From Nocardia sp. CC227C (lineage in GTDB: Bacteria > Actinomycetota > Actinomycetes > Mycobacteriales > Mycobacteriaceae), in contig NZ_JASITE010000009.1 in the NCBI RefSeq assembly GCF_030767025.1, positions 228,527 through 292,526 of the forward strand: DNA of 64,000 nucleotides. The letters are read 5' to 3'. The notes under the pieces were generated by a model, which was not told where the DNA came from, did not search any database, and saw only the letters and a program-made list of their open reading frames with translations. The position numbers and the translations under genes were made by a program. Below are positions 32,606-41,463 of this stretch, in pieces (within the stretch, counting starts at the first letter, position 1; every line of letters starts with the position of its first letter).

Positions 32606-33187
32606 GTGACTGCGATGTCTGGTTACCCGTCGCTCTCGGTCCGGCTCTGGCGGATGCGACCGTGGAACGCCAACCCCCTGATGCCCGCGTCCCTGCGCTT
32701 CGAAACCGTCGCCCTCGCAACACTGCTGGCGCTCAGCCTGCTCGTCATCCCCATCGCGGGCGCGGTCGGCACCGAAGCCTACAGTCGCACGAGCAGCCGC
32801 ATTCTGGCCGACAACGCCGGGAAGACACTCGTCACCGCCACGATCACCGACGATCCGACGCACCAGGAATCGGAGCGACGATTCCAGGCCACCGTGTCGT
32901 GGCGCGAGGAGGGGCGCGAGCACATCCGAACCGCACCCGTCCCCTTCGACGCCGGTCGCGGCGACGAGGTCCCGGTGTGGATCGGAGCGGACGGCACCCC
33001 GGTCGACCCGCCCCGGCGCACCGATGGCGCCGTCCTCGACGGCATCGGCGCCGGCATGGTGGTGCTGTTCTCGGTCTGGTCCGCCGCCGGACTGCTGATC
33101 TGGGCCGGGCGGGCCGCCATCGACCACCGGCGCGACACCGCCTGGGCCGCCGAATGGCGACAGTTGAACCACCCGACCAGACAGTGA
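32606..33187 (+). CDS. Rv1733c-like two-helix membrane protein
   Basis: 193 residues. Two membrane helices (ETVALATLLALSLLVIPIAG and ~residues 145-165) flank an external domain of ~80 residues with TATITDDPTHQESERRFQAT, VSWREEGREH, and VPVWIGADGTPVDPPRRTDG. This is the layout of the mycobacterial Rv1733c family, of unknown function. GTG 32606 and ATG 32615 are both possible. Its stop is 8 bp before the next ATG, or overlaps a GTG at 33184. Confidence 0.85.
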   Translation: MTAMSGYPSLSVRLWRMRPWNANPLMPASLRFETVALATLLALSLLVIPIAGAVGTEAYSRTSSRILADNAGKTLVTATITDDPTHQESERRFQATVSWREEGREHIRTAPVPFDAGRGDEVPVWIGADGTPVDPPRRTDGAVLDGIGAGMVVLFSVWSAAGLLIWAGRAAIDHRRDTAWAAEWRQLNHPTRQ

Positions 33188-33195
33188 AGGCGTCC

Positions 33196-33510
33196 ATGCC
33201 CCTCGGCCCCTCCCCCCGTGCCACCGATGCCGACCGCGAGCAGGTCATCGGCCTGCTCCGCACCCAACTCGCGGCCGGTACCCTGACCCCCGAGGAGTTC
33301 TCCGCCCGCGCCGAAGCCGCCGCCCACGCCCGCCGCCGCAGCGACCTCGACCGCCTGACCCGCGACCTCCCCGCCGCCACGGTGACGACGACGATCCAGA
33401 ATCCACTGCGCCCCTTGATCATCGGCGCACTCGTCGCCGTCGCCGCCTTCCTGCTGGTGCTGGTCGCGGTGGTCGCGGTGCTGGGAATCGGCGCGATGCT
33501 GGGCGGCTGA
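33196..33510 (+). CDS. DUF1707 domain membrane protein
   Basis: 104 residues. The N-terminal DUF1707 motif is clear (ATDADREQVIGLLRTQLAAG, TLTPEEFSARAEAAAHARRR, DLDRLTRDLP), followed by one hydrophobic helix (LIIGALVAVAAFLLVLVAVV) and a Gly-rich end. ATG 33196 has GAAGG upstream; GTG 33184 overlaps the previous stop and is an alternative. In an operon with the Rv1733c-like gene. Function unknown; such proteins are common small envelope components in actinobacteria. Confidence 0.85.
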   Translation: MPLGPSPRATDADREQVIGLLRTQLAAGTLTPEEFSARAEAAAHARRRSDLDRLTRDLPAATVTTTIQNPLRPLIIGALVAVAAFLLVLVAVVAVLGIGAMLGG

Positions 33511-33645
33511 CGGCGGCGGCCCGGAGCGGTGACCGAACACCGGTGCCCCGGAAACCGACGGCTGTGCTCGATCCGATGCCGCTGATAGCGTCCGGGCGCA
33601 AGCGATCAGCATCCGTCCCCAAATGACAGCGGAGGCCAGCCTCTC

Positions 33646-33849
33646 ATGCGCACACTGTCTCGCCCGATTCTCGTCCTGTTCGTCGCCGCGGCCCTGACCA
33701 GCGGTGCCGCCGCACACGCCGACCCCGCCGCCACACCCGTCTCCGCCAATGCGATGAGCTGGTCCGCCGAATGCGCGGCCGGGCTGCTCGCCGGACTGGT
33801 CGCCGCACTCACCACCGGATCCTCGGCGGCGGTCGGCTGCCCCTCCTGA
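33646..33849 (+). CDS. Small secreted protein of unknown function
   Basis: 67 residues. A signal peptide (MRTLSRPILVLFVAAALTSG, cleavage near AHA-DP) leaves a ~40-residue mature peptide with a hydrophobic Gly/Ala/Leu helix bracketed by two cysteines (SAECAAGLLAGL and AAVGCPS). GGAGG lies ~11 nt before the ATG. Resembles in layout the secreted protein at 5400-5699. Confidence 0.65.
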   Translation: MRTLSRPILVLFVAAALTSGAAAHADPAATPVSANAMSWSAECAAGLLAGLVAALTTGSSAAVGCPS

Positions 33850-33894
33850 CGCCGCCGACGCCGCCTGGACCTCGCTCCGCCCGCGGTCACGCGT

Positions 33895-34788
33895 TCACGA
33901 CCGGTCACCCATGAGTTCCCCGTCGGAGATGGGCCGGGAACGACGGACCATGAGTTCGCGCTCCGTGGGCGACAGCGCGATGCCGAACAGCTCCTCCACC
34001 GCGCCCGGCACCGCGGCGGGCGTCAGCGTCCGTTCCGTGCGCGCACCGTCGGATCCGGTGTGCACCACCGTGAGTCCGCGCAACTCCCGGTGCACCGCGC
34101 CATCGAACAGGTCGATGAGATAGGTCTTGTGGAACGGTGAGCGCGGATGGTGCTGGGCGATGTAGTTGGCATCGACGTAATCGGCGCGGAAGGCGCGATC
34201 GGTGCTGAACTTGTGGACGGTCTGCCACCCGGCGCCGGTATCGCTGTACAGCACCCACAGACCGTGATCGGTGCGGTCCAGCCGGGTGCGGCGGCCGTCG
34301 GGGTGGGTGACCGGTCGGCCCGGCGCGAGGTCCACCGGTTCGGGGGTGCCGACCGCGCCCACGCCGACATCGGTGAACAGGAAGTGGTCGTCCCAGGCGA
34401 TCAGCAGCGCGGTGTGCCCCGCGGCGCGCAGCACATGGTCCGGGGAGCCGCCCAGAATGCGGGCGTTGACACCGGTCACGGTGAATCCCAGCCGTTCCAG
34501 TACGGCGGCGAACAGGCAGTTCTGCTCGTAGCAGTAGCCGCCGCGGCCGCGGCGCACGAACTTGTCCTGCAACGAGGGCACGTCCAAGCGGATCGCACGG
34601 CCCGCCATGACATCGAGGTTCTCGAAGGGGAAGGTGGTGACGTGCGCGTGGTTCAAGGCCGCCAGCGTCGCGCGGGAACGGGTCAGGGGGCCGGTGTATC
34701 CGATCCGGTGCAGATAGGCGTCGAGGTCGAGCAGGTCGCCGTCCCATCCGTACGGGTCGACGAAATCGGTCTGTGCATTGGTTTCCAC
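33895..34788 (-). CDS. nat: Arylamine N-acetyltransferase
   Basis: 297 residues of the NAT family, which moves acetyl (or propionyl) from CoA to arylamines, arylhydroxylamines and hydrazines. The Cys-His-Asp triad is complete: RGRGGYCYEQN (Cys), AAGHTALLIAW (His) and FLFTDVGVG (Asp). PFENLDVMAG and the C-terminal region are typical. Start is GTG 34788, with GAGGAGGA just upstream. This start lies 106 nt inside the end of the AfsR-type gene on the same strand, so the two are transcribed together and probably coupled. NAT homologues in mycobacteria affect lipid composition and isoniazid handling; a biosynthetic role here is open. Confidence 0.93.
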   Translation of the reverse strand: METNAQTDFVDPYGWDGDLLDLDAYLHRIGYTGPLTRSRATLAALNHAHVTTFPFENLDVMAGRAIRLDVPSLQDKFVRRGRGGYCYEQNCLFAAVLERLGFTVTGVNARILGGSPDHVLRAAGHTALLIAWDDHFLFTDVGVGAVGTPEPVDLAPGRPVTHPDGRRTRLDRTDHGLWVLYSDTGAGWQTVHKFSTDRAFRADYVDANYIAQHHPRSPFHKTYLIDLFDGAVHRELRGLTVVHTGSDGARTERTLTPAAVPGAVEELFGIALSPTERELMVRRSRPISDGELMGDRS

Positions 34789-37700
34789 TGGTCCTCCTCA
34801 GCATCGGTGTGCTCCGTGACCAGCGTGCGACGCCCGGATTCCGGTACCGCTCCGGCCGGGTTCCGGAACCCGGCGGCGAGTTCCCGGGCCTCGGCCGGCG
34901 TGGACACCGCCGCCATCTCGCCGGCGACTCCGCGGGCGACCAGGTACTCGCGGAGTTCGGCGGCGGTCCGCTCGACATCGGGGCGATACAGCGGCGGCAC
35001 CGTGGCGTCCGCGAGACCGCGCAGGATCTCGGCCGCACCGAACAGCCGCGCCACCGTCGCCGCCGGTTCCCGGCCGCACCGCGCGTACGCGCCCGCCAGC
35101 CCGGTCAGCGCCGCACCGAGCAATCCCGGATCGTCGAGCGCCGACGCCGCCGCGACCGCCTGCCCGTGCTGCCGCACGGATTCGGCGGTATCACCGCACT
35201 GATCGGCCAGAAACCCCAGTTCGGAACGGACGAGCAGCACATCGAGCGATTGCTGGTCGCCCGGATCGTCACCCAGCCACTCCCCCAACCGAACCCGCGC
35301 CTCGGCGAGGCGGCCGAGCCGACGCAGCGCCATGCCGAGTCCACGCCGGGCCAGCCGGACCCCGTAGGCCTCACCGTGCGCGGCGGACAGCCGTTCGGCC
35401 CGGGTGTAGTGGTCGACCGCGGCCTCCGGCTCACCTCGCACCAGGGCGTTGCGGCCCCGGCAGCAGTGCCAGAAGGTGACCTTCTCCCACATACGCAGTT
35501 CCTCGGCGAGGGCCAGCCCCTCGCCGGCGATGCGCTCGGCCGCTGCCGCGTCGCCGGTATTCTCCGCATGCCACCACAGCAGGCCCATCGCCTCCATCCG
35601 GCCCCAGTCGTCACCGAGTTCGGTGAACAGCCGCAATGCCTGCGCGCCATCGGTATCGAAGGTCGGCCGCCCGCCGCGCAGGTACGCCAGATGGATGCGG
35701 TTGCCCAGCGCCGCGGCGATGCCCCAGCGGTCGCCGCGCGCTCGGAACGCGGACAGCGCACGGCCGGTCATATTCTCGGCGACCGCGAGATCACCGGTTT
35801 CGACCAGCGCCGGACCGAAAAGCCACTGGGCGAACGACCTCCCGTCCGCATCGCCGGTGTTGTCGAATGCGGCGAGCGCGTCCGTCGCCGCGCGCACCGG
35901 CTCCGCCACCTCCCGGGCGACCAGCCGCAGATAGGTGTGGAAGGCGCCGGCGCGCGCCCGCGATGCGGCGAGCCCGCCCGCGGGCGGGCTCGGCAGTGCC
36001 AGCGCCGCGGTGAGCGACCGGCGTGCCTCGCCGTGCAGCCCGCGGATCCACCGGTACCAGAACAGGTCGACGGCGAGATGCAGTGCCGCCGCGGTGTCGC
36101 GATGACGCACGGCGGTGTCGAAAGCCGTTCGGAGATTGGCGTGTTCGGCGTCGAGCCGCCGCAGCCAGGTGCGCTGCCCCGCACTCCGCACCCCGTCGTG
36201 CACCGGCGCGACCAGGGCCGTGTAGTAACGCAGATGGGCGGCCTCGGCGCGCGCGCGTTCCCCGGCCGCGTCGAGCTGCTCGGCCGCGTACGCGCCGATC
36301 GATTCCAGCAGGCGGTAGCGCGGTCCACCGGGACCGTCCACCATATCGACCAGCGAGCGGTCGACCAGCCGCGCGAGTATGTCGAGCACCTCGTCGACGG
36401 CGATGCCGGTCAGCTCGGCGGCCACCGCCTCGGCGGCGTCGAGGGTGCAGCCGTCGACGTGCACGACCAGGCTGCGCAGCACCGCGCGTTCGGCGTGGTC
36501 GAGCAGGTCCCAGCTCCAGTCGATGGTGGCCCGCAGGGTCTGCTGCCGATCCGGCACGCCGGTGCGCGGTGCGCCGCCCAGCACCCGGAACCGGTCGTCG
36601 AGCCGGGCGCTGAGCTGCTCCACGCCGAGGGAGCGCACCCGGCGTGCGGCCAGTTCCAGCGCCAACGGCAACCCGTCCAGGCGACGGCAGATCGCCGCGA
36701 CGGTGGGGGCCGTCCGCTCGTCGAGGACGAATCGGGGAGCCGATGCCGCCGCCCGCGCGGCGAACAGCCGAACGGCGGCAAAGGATTCCAGCGGCCCCGG
36801 CTCGGGCGGCAGCGCCCCGGCACGGTCCGGACCCATGCTCTCGGGCGGCGGGCAGCCGAGCGGCGGCACCTCCACCATCCGCTCGCCGGGTAGGTCCAGC
36901 GGCTGCCGACTGGTCACCAGACACTGGAGTTCGGGGGCGGTACGCAGGAGGCGGAGCACCAGGGCGGCAGCGGATGACCGCACATGCTCGCAGTTGTCCA
37001 GGACCAGCAGACACCGGCAGTCGCGCAGGGCACGGGCCAGGCGGTCGGCCTCCAGCGCCTCGATATCGGGGTGTGGCGGTCGATCCGGTTCCGCGGCGTC
37101 CGGCCGCGCGCCCGGCGGGTCGGCACTCTCGTTCTCCGGAGTGTCGAACTCCGGAGTGTCGAGCCGGATATCGAGTATCCGCGCCACCGTTCGCGCCACC
37201 GACGCTCCGCCGGGCGCGGCCACGGCGGCGAGCTCCACCAGCCACACCCCGTCGCGGAACCGGTCTCCGGCCGCCATGCCGCGCGCGACCTCCATGGCGA
37301 GCCGGGTCTTGCCAACACCGCCGGGACCGGTCAGGGTGACGAGGCGGTGCGCGCCGGTGAGCAATTCGTCGATCTCGTCGAGTTCATGCTCGCGGCCGAC
37401 GAGCGCATCGGTATGTGCCGGAATGCGATTGCCGCGCACTCGCCGATCCGGGTCCGCAGTCCGGACGGCGATCGCGGGGGTGGCCCGGACCGGCAGCTCG
37501 CGTCGAAGAATCTCCTCGTGCGCGGTGGTGAGCTCCGGGCCCGGATCGACGCCCAACTCCTCCGCGAGACGGTGGCGGAGTCCCTCGTAGTGGTGCAATG
37601 CCTCGGCCTGCCGCCCGAACCGGTACAGGGCGCGCAGGTAGGCGGCGTGCAGCCGCTCCCGCAGCGGATGCTCGACCGCCCAGCCGCCGAGTTCGTCGGC

Positions 37701-38228
37701 GAGGCCGTCGTCGTCGCCCGCGGCCAGCCGCGCCTCGGCCCAGTCCTCGACGGTGGTGATCCGCTCGTCGTCGAGCCGGTCGGCGAACGGACGGGCGAAC
37801 GGTGTGTCGGGGAAGTCGGCCAGGGCGGGACCGCGCCACAGTGCCAGCGCGTCGGCGAATCCGGCGACGCGGGCCGCCGGATCGGCGACGGCGCGGGTCG
37901 CGGTGGCGCGCGCCCGGAACCGCCGGGCATCGTCGTCGGCGGCGCGGAGCCGGTAGCCGCCGGGACCGTGGTCGAGCCGCTCGCGCCCATCCGGTTCGGC
38001 GCGTTCCAGGACGCCGCGCAGCAGCGAGAGCTTGGCGCGCAGCACCCGCCGCGGATCGGCGGGCAGCCGCTCACCCCATACCTCGTCGATCAGGGTGTCG
38101 GCGGGTACCGGCCGTCCCTCCCGCACCAGCAGGGCGGCCAGCAGCGTCCGAACCCGCTGCTCCGGAATCGGCACCGGTGTGCCGTCCGTCGTCCAGACCG
38201 TCAGAGCACCGAGCATTCCGAACCGCAT
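34683..38228 (-). CDS. AfsR/SARP-type transcriptional activator (BTAD, NB-ARC, TPR)
   Basis: 1181 residues. An OmpR-like winged helix is at 1-95 (PIPEQRVRTLLAALLVREGR, GPGGYRL), followed by a BTAD domain at ~95-245 (HPLRERLHAAYLRALYRFGR, then LGVDPGPELTTAHEEIL). An NB-ARC-type ATPase follows at ~280-620, with Walker A GPGGVGKTRLA and Walker B RCLLVLDNCEHV. The last ~500 residues are helical TPR-like repeats. Such ATP-gated activators control secondary metabolism or stress genes. It is divergent from the FMN reductase at 38381 and overlaps nat by 106 nt, so these are its most likely targets. The last ~35 residues, in the nat overlap, look like read-out of another frame (Ser/Thr-rich). Start ATG 38228 (GTG two codons earlier also possible). 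Confidence 0.93.
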   Translation of the reverse strand: MRFGMLGALTVWTTDGTPVPIPEQRVRTLLAALLVREGRPVPADTLIDEVWGERLPADPRRVLRAKLSLLRGVLERAEPDGRERLDHGPGGYRLRAADDDARRFRARATATRAVADPAARVAGFADALALWRGPALADFPDTPFARPFADRLDDERITTVEDWAEARLAAGDDDGLADELGGWAVEHPLRERLHAAYLRALYRFGRQAEALHHYEGLRHRLAEELGVDPGPELTTAHEEILRRELPVRATPAIAVRTADPDRRVRGNRIPAHTDALVGREHELDEIDELLTGAHRLVTLTGPGGVGKTRLAMEVARGMAAGDRFRDGVWLVELAAVAAPGGASVARTVARILDIRLDTPEFDTPENESADPPGARPDAAEPDRPPHPDIEALEADRLARALRDCRCLLVLDNCEHVRSSAAALVLRLLRTAPELQCLVTSRQPLDLPGERMVEVPPLGCPPPESMGPDRAGALPPEPGPLESFAAVRLFAARAAASAPRFVLDERTAPTVAAICRRLDGLPLALELAARRVRSLGVEQLSARLDDRFRVLGGAPRTGVPDRQQTLRATIDWSWDLLDHAERAVLRSLVVHVDGCTLDAAEAVAAELTGIAVDEVLDILARLVDRSLVDMVDGPGGPRYRLLESIGAYAAEQLDAAGERARAEAAHLRYYTALVAPVHDGVRSAGQRTWLRRLDAEHANLRTAFDTAVRHRDTAAALHLAVDLFWYRWIRGLHGEARRSLTAALALPSPPAGGLAASRARAGAFHTYLRLVAREVAEPVRAATDALAAFDNTGDADGRSFAQWLFGPALVETGDLAVAENMTGRALSAFRARGDRWGIAAALGNRIHLAYLRGGRPTFDTDGAQALRLFTELGDDWGRMEAMGLLWWHAENTGDAAAAERIAGEGLALAEELRMWEKVTFWHCCRGRNALVRGEPEAAVDHYTRAERLSAAHGEAYGVRLARRGLGMALRRLGRLAEARVRLGEWLGDDPGDQQSLDVLLVRSELGFLADQCGDTAESVRQHGQAVAAASALDDPGLLGAALTGLAGAYARCGREPAATVARLFGAAEILRGLADATVPPLYRPDVERTAAELREYLVARGVAGEMAAVSTPAEARELAAGFRNPAGAVPESGRRTLVTEHTDAEEDQWKPMHRPISSTRTDGTATCSTSTPICTGSDTPAP

Positions 38229-38380
38229 GATCACCAGGGTAGGGGTGCGCTCGGACGCGACCGGAGCAGCCGCGAAATCTCCGGAGCCCTCCCGGAGCCC
38301 TCCCGGAACTCCCGGCGCGCAGCGTGGATGTCGTCACCGAGGCCGGACCGACCGGCCCGCTTCACCGGAGGAGAAATGCC

Positions 38381-38968
38381 ATGACCACCCCCGCCTGCCT
38401 GCGCCTGGCCGTCGTGATCGGCAGCACCCGCACCGACCGCTTCGGACCCACCCCGGCCCGGTGGATCGCCGAACATGCCTCCGCCCGTACCGATTTCGAA
38501 GTGGACGTGGTGGATCTGGCCGATACCCGGCTGCCCTATGTCATGAACGGCGACGACGACAAGACCCTGCCCGCCGAGGTCGCCGCGCTTTCCCCGCGGC
38601 TCGCCGCGGCCGACGCCTTCGTGGTCGTGACCCCGGTGTACAACCGCGGCTATCCGGCCGCGCTGAAGAACGCCATCGACTGGTTCTTCGACGAATGGTG
38701 CGCCAAACCGGTCGGATACGTCTCCTACGGCGGCATGGGCGGCGGTCTGTTCGCCGTCGAACAGCTGCGTCAGGTGTTCAACGAGGTGCACGCGGTATCG
38801 ATCCGAAACGCGATCTCCTTCGCCAACTTCTGGGACACCTGGGACGAGAACGGCCGCCCGATCGACACCACCGCCACCGACGGCGCCGCGAAATCGTTTC
38901 TCGACCAGCTGGCCTGGTGGGGGCACGCCCTCCGCGACGCCCGCGCCGCCCGCCCGTACACCGCGTGA
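38381..38968 (+). CDS. NADPH-dependent FMN reductase family protein
   Basis: 195 residues with a flavodoxin-like fold: VVIGSTRTDRFGPTPARWIA (FMN phosphate loop), VVTPVYNRGYPAALKNAIDW (flavin-binding loop) and GYVSYGGMGGGLFAVEQLR. The family reduces FMN, quinones, azo or nitro compounds with NAD(P)H. ATG 38381 has GGAGGAG upstream. Divergent from the AfsR-type regulator, which may control it. A hairpin overlaps its stop codon. Confidence 0.9.
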   Translation: MTTPACLRLAVVIGSTRTDRFGPTPARWIAEHASARTDFEVDVVDLADTRLPYVMNGDDDKTLPAEVAALSPRLAAADAFVVVTPVYNRGYPAALKNAIDWFFDEWCAKPVGYVSYGGMGGGLFAVEQLRQVFNEVHAVSIRNAISFANFWDTWDENGRPIDTTATDGAAKSFLDQLAWWGHALRDARAARPYTA

Positions 38969-38975
38969 GCGGTGT
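38958..38975 (+). terminator. Hairpin overlapping the FMN reductase stop codon
   Basis: Perfect 7-bp arms ACACCGC and GCGGTGT with loop GTGA; the TGA stop (38966-38968) is in the loop. No U tract follows, so this is a weak or Rho-type terminator candidate. Confidence 0.35.
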
Positions 38976-39050
38976 GCCCGGTCGTGCTCGCGGTCGGCAC
39001 CCGGATCGGCCTGCCCTCGTGATCGCCCGTGCTCGGACAGCGTCCACGGC

Positions 39051-40343
39051 TCATCGTTCGCCCCGCTGCGGTGTCACCCGCAGCGCGGCGATCCGCCTGC
39101 CGTCCATTTCGCTGACCGTGAACCGATGCCCGGCGATGACGACACCCTCACCGAGGCGGGGGATCCGCTGCATATGGTGCAGCACGCAGCCGGCCACCGT
39201 TTCGTAGGGCCCTTCGGGCAGTGTGATGCCCAGAGTGCGCTCGGCGTCCGCCACGATCAGCAGTCCGTCGATGCGGTGGTGCGTCCGCGCCCTGCCCGGA
39301 CGGTCGAGGGCCACCGAAACGGGATCGAATTCGTCACCGATCTCGCCGACGATCTCCTCGACGATGTCCTCCAGGGTGGCGATGCCGGCGGTACCGCCGT
39401 ACTCGTCGACCACCAGCACCAACTGTGTGTTCTCGCGGCGCATGAGCCCGAGTGTGGACAGCGCGGATCTCGAGGCCGGCAGATGCGGCAGCGGTCGGCA
39501 CAGGTCGGCCACGGTGGGGTGCTCACGTTCGTCGGCACGCAGGAGATCGCGCAGGTGAACAAACCCGAGAACATCGTCGAGGGACTCCCGGCAGACGGGA
39601 AAACGGCTGTGCGCGGCCCCGATCGCCTGCTCGCGGGCCGTGCTCACGGCCGTATCCGCAGCGAGGAAGTCCACCTCCGTCCGGGGCCGCATCACTTGCG
39701 CGAGACTGCGCTCCCCCGCATCGAAGACCTCGGCGAACACCTCGCGCTCCGCATCGGGGATGCCACCGTGGCCGGTCAGCAACTCCCGCAACTCCTCGGG
39801 CGTCATCTCCTCCCCGCGGTTCCCGGGATCGCCGCCGAGGACACGCACCAGTGCGTTCGTGGACACCGACAGCAGCCAGATCACCGGCGACATCGCCGTC
39901 GCGAATCGGTCCAGCGGCGAAGCCGTCGCCAGCGACACCGCCGTCGCCCGCTGCAATGCGATCCGTTTCGGGACCAGCTCGCCGAGAATCAGCGACAGGT
40001 ACGCGATCACCAGCGTGGTGACGATCAGCGCGACCGCATTCGCCGCTGCCTCGGACAGTCCCCACCCCCGCAGAGCGGGACTGAAGTCCGGCGCGATCGT
40101 CGAGGCTCCGTAGGCGGCCGAGAAGAAGCCGGCCACGGTGACCCCGATCTGCACCGCGGACAGGAACCGGTTCGGATTACGTGCCAATGCCGCGGTACGA
40201 GCCCCGCGGCGGCTGCGCCGGGCCAGCGAACGCACCTGACTTTCCCGCAGCGACACCAGCGCGATCTCCGCGGCGGCGAACACACCGCCGACCAGCACGA
40301 ACACCAGCACCATCGCCACGTTCACAAGCGTGTCCGCGGTCAT
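39051..40343 (-). CDS. CNNM/CorC-type membrane protein with CBS pair (hemolysin C family)
   Basis: 430 residues: a DUF21/CNNM membrane domain (~1-190, opening MTADTLVNVAMVLVFVLVGG, with RIALQRATAVSLA), two CBS domains (~205-330; DAGERSLAQVMRPRTEVDFL and VDEYGGTAGIATLEDIVEEI), and a C-terminal CorC/HlyC domain (IDGLLIVADAERTLGITLPE, GRRIAALRV). Family members take part in Mg2+/Co2+ homeostasis. ATG 40343 has GAGGGGG upstream. Usually two such genes sit in tandem; only one is present here. Confidence 0.93.
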   Translation of the reverse strand: MTADTLVNVAMVLVFVLVGGVFAAAEIALVSLRESQVRSLARRSRRGARTAALARNPNRFLSAVQIGVTVAGFFSAAYGASTIAPDFSPALRGWGLSEAAANAVALIVTTLVIAYLSLILGELVPKRIALQRATAVSLATASPLDRFATAMSPVIWLLSVSTNALVRVLGGDPGNRGEEMTPEELRELLTGHGGIPDAEREVFAEVFDAGERSLAQVMRPRTEVDFLAADTAVSTAREQAIGAAHSRFPVCRESLDDVLGFVHLRDLLRADEREHPTVADLCRPLPHLPASRSALSTLGLMRRENTQLVLVVDEYGGTAGIATLEDIVEEIVGEIGDEFDPVSVALDRPGRARTHHRIDGLLIVADAERTLGITLPEGPYETVAGCVLHHMQRIPRLGEGVVIAGHRFTVSEMDGRRIAALRVTPQRGER

Positions 40344-40614
40344 GGCCGCCCCCTCGGCTCACGCCTCGTACGGTCGGCCCCGTCGTGGTGGCGCATATCC
40401 TTTCACCGCCGGAAGCACGCACGTGCTCGAGTCCGAGTGTAGTCGCCGGCCAGCCCGCAGCCTTCGGAGCGACCGCCGGTACGCGCGGGCCACGCGCGAC
40501 GGCCCGAGCGGGTCCGCGAACCGGCGCTGATGTCCATACGGGCACCCGGGTCGATACGAGTTGATCCGAATCCGCTGCCACGCCGTCGCGCCGTGTGCAC
40601 GGCGGCTTACCCGG

Positions 40615-41463
40615 TCAGTGCGGCTTCTCGGCGGTGATCAGGGCGTAGCCGAGGTGGCCTTCGGTGACGGCGTCCCGCGCGATGTGCAGATACCGGCTGA
40701 TCACCGACCGGGTCATGCCTCGTTCGGCGAGGGGTGCGGGCGCGGTGATGCGGAGCAGGGTCAGGCGGGCCTCGATGTGGTCGAGCATGGTGGCGACGGC
40801 GCGGTCGTGATGCTCCGTCAGCGTCACGCGCAGTCCGGCTCCGGTCAGCAGGTCGGCGTAGGCGGCTGCCGGGCGTGCGTCGGCGATGCACGCGATATGG
40901 GAGACCAGGTCGGTCAACTCGGGTGGGAGGCCGGAACCGCTCACGGTCACATCGGTGATTCCCACGCGACCGCCCGGGCGCAGCATCCGCGCGAATTCCG
41001 CTGCGGCACGCGACTTGTCGGGAAATAGACACAGTGCGCACTCGCACACGACGGCATCGAAGGCGCCGTCCTCGAATGGGATCGCCTCCGCGTCCGCGCA
41101 CCGGAACCGCACCGTATCCCCCAGTCCGGCGCACTCGGCGGCGGCCGTGGCGCGCGCCACCGTGGCCGCGGCGAGATCGATACCCTCGACCCTCACCCGG
41201 TACTCGGCGGCCAGCAGCCGGGCGGTGGAGCCCGGACCGCTGGCCACATCGAGCACCCGCCGGGCCGGACGCAGACCGAGGCGGTCGGCGAGCCGACGAG
41301 TGAGCCGGCTGCCACCCGGATGGAAGGACTCGCCGAGTAGCAGCGCCACCACATCGCGCGAATACCCGTCGGCACAGCAGGTTTTGAACTCCGTCCCCGA
41401 CAACGAGCCGATGGCGGCGGGCGATGCGCCGCCGAGTGCCGCCGGTTCGCGATCACCGGTCAC
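40615..41463 (-). CDS. SAM-dependent methyltransferase with N-terminal vicinal cysteines
   Basis: 282 residues, class I fold: motif I VLDVASGPGSTARLLA, then VEGIDLAAATVARA, RCADAEAIPFEDGAFDAVVC and LRPGGRVGITDVT. A Cys pair at 29-30 in FKTCCADGYSRDVVALLLGE precedes the core; vicinal Cys near the N-terminus occur in arsenite-methyltransferase-like enzymes, so a metal(loid) or thiol substrate is possible but unproven. GTG 41463 overlaps the radical SAM stop (GTGA), so the two proteins are made together and probably act on the same molecule. Confidence 0.88.
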   Translation of the reverse strand: MTGDREPAALGGASPAAIGSLSGTEFKTCCADGYSRDVVALLLGESFHPGGSRLTRRLADRLGLRPARRVLDVASGPGSTARLLAAEYRVRVEGIDLAAATVARATAAAECAGLGDTVRFRCADAEAIPFEDGAFDAVVCECALCLFPDKSRAAAEFARMLRPGGRVGITDVTVSGSGLPPELTDLVSHIACIADARPAAAYADLLTGAGLRVTLTEHHDRAVATMLDHIEARLTLLRITAPAPLAERGMTRSVISRYLHIARDAVTEGHLGYALITAEKPH

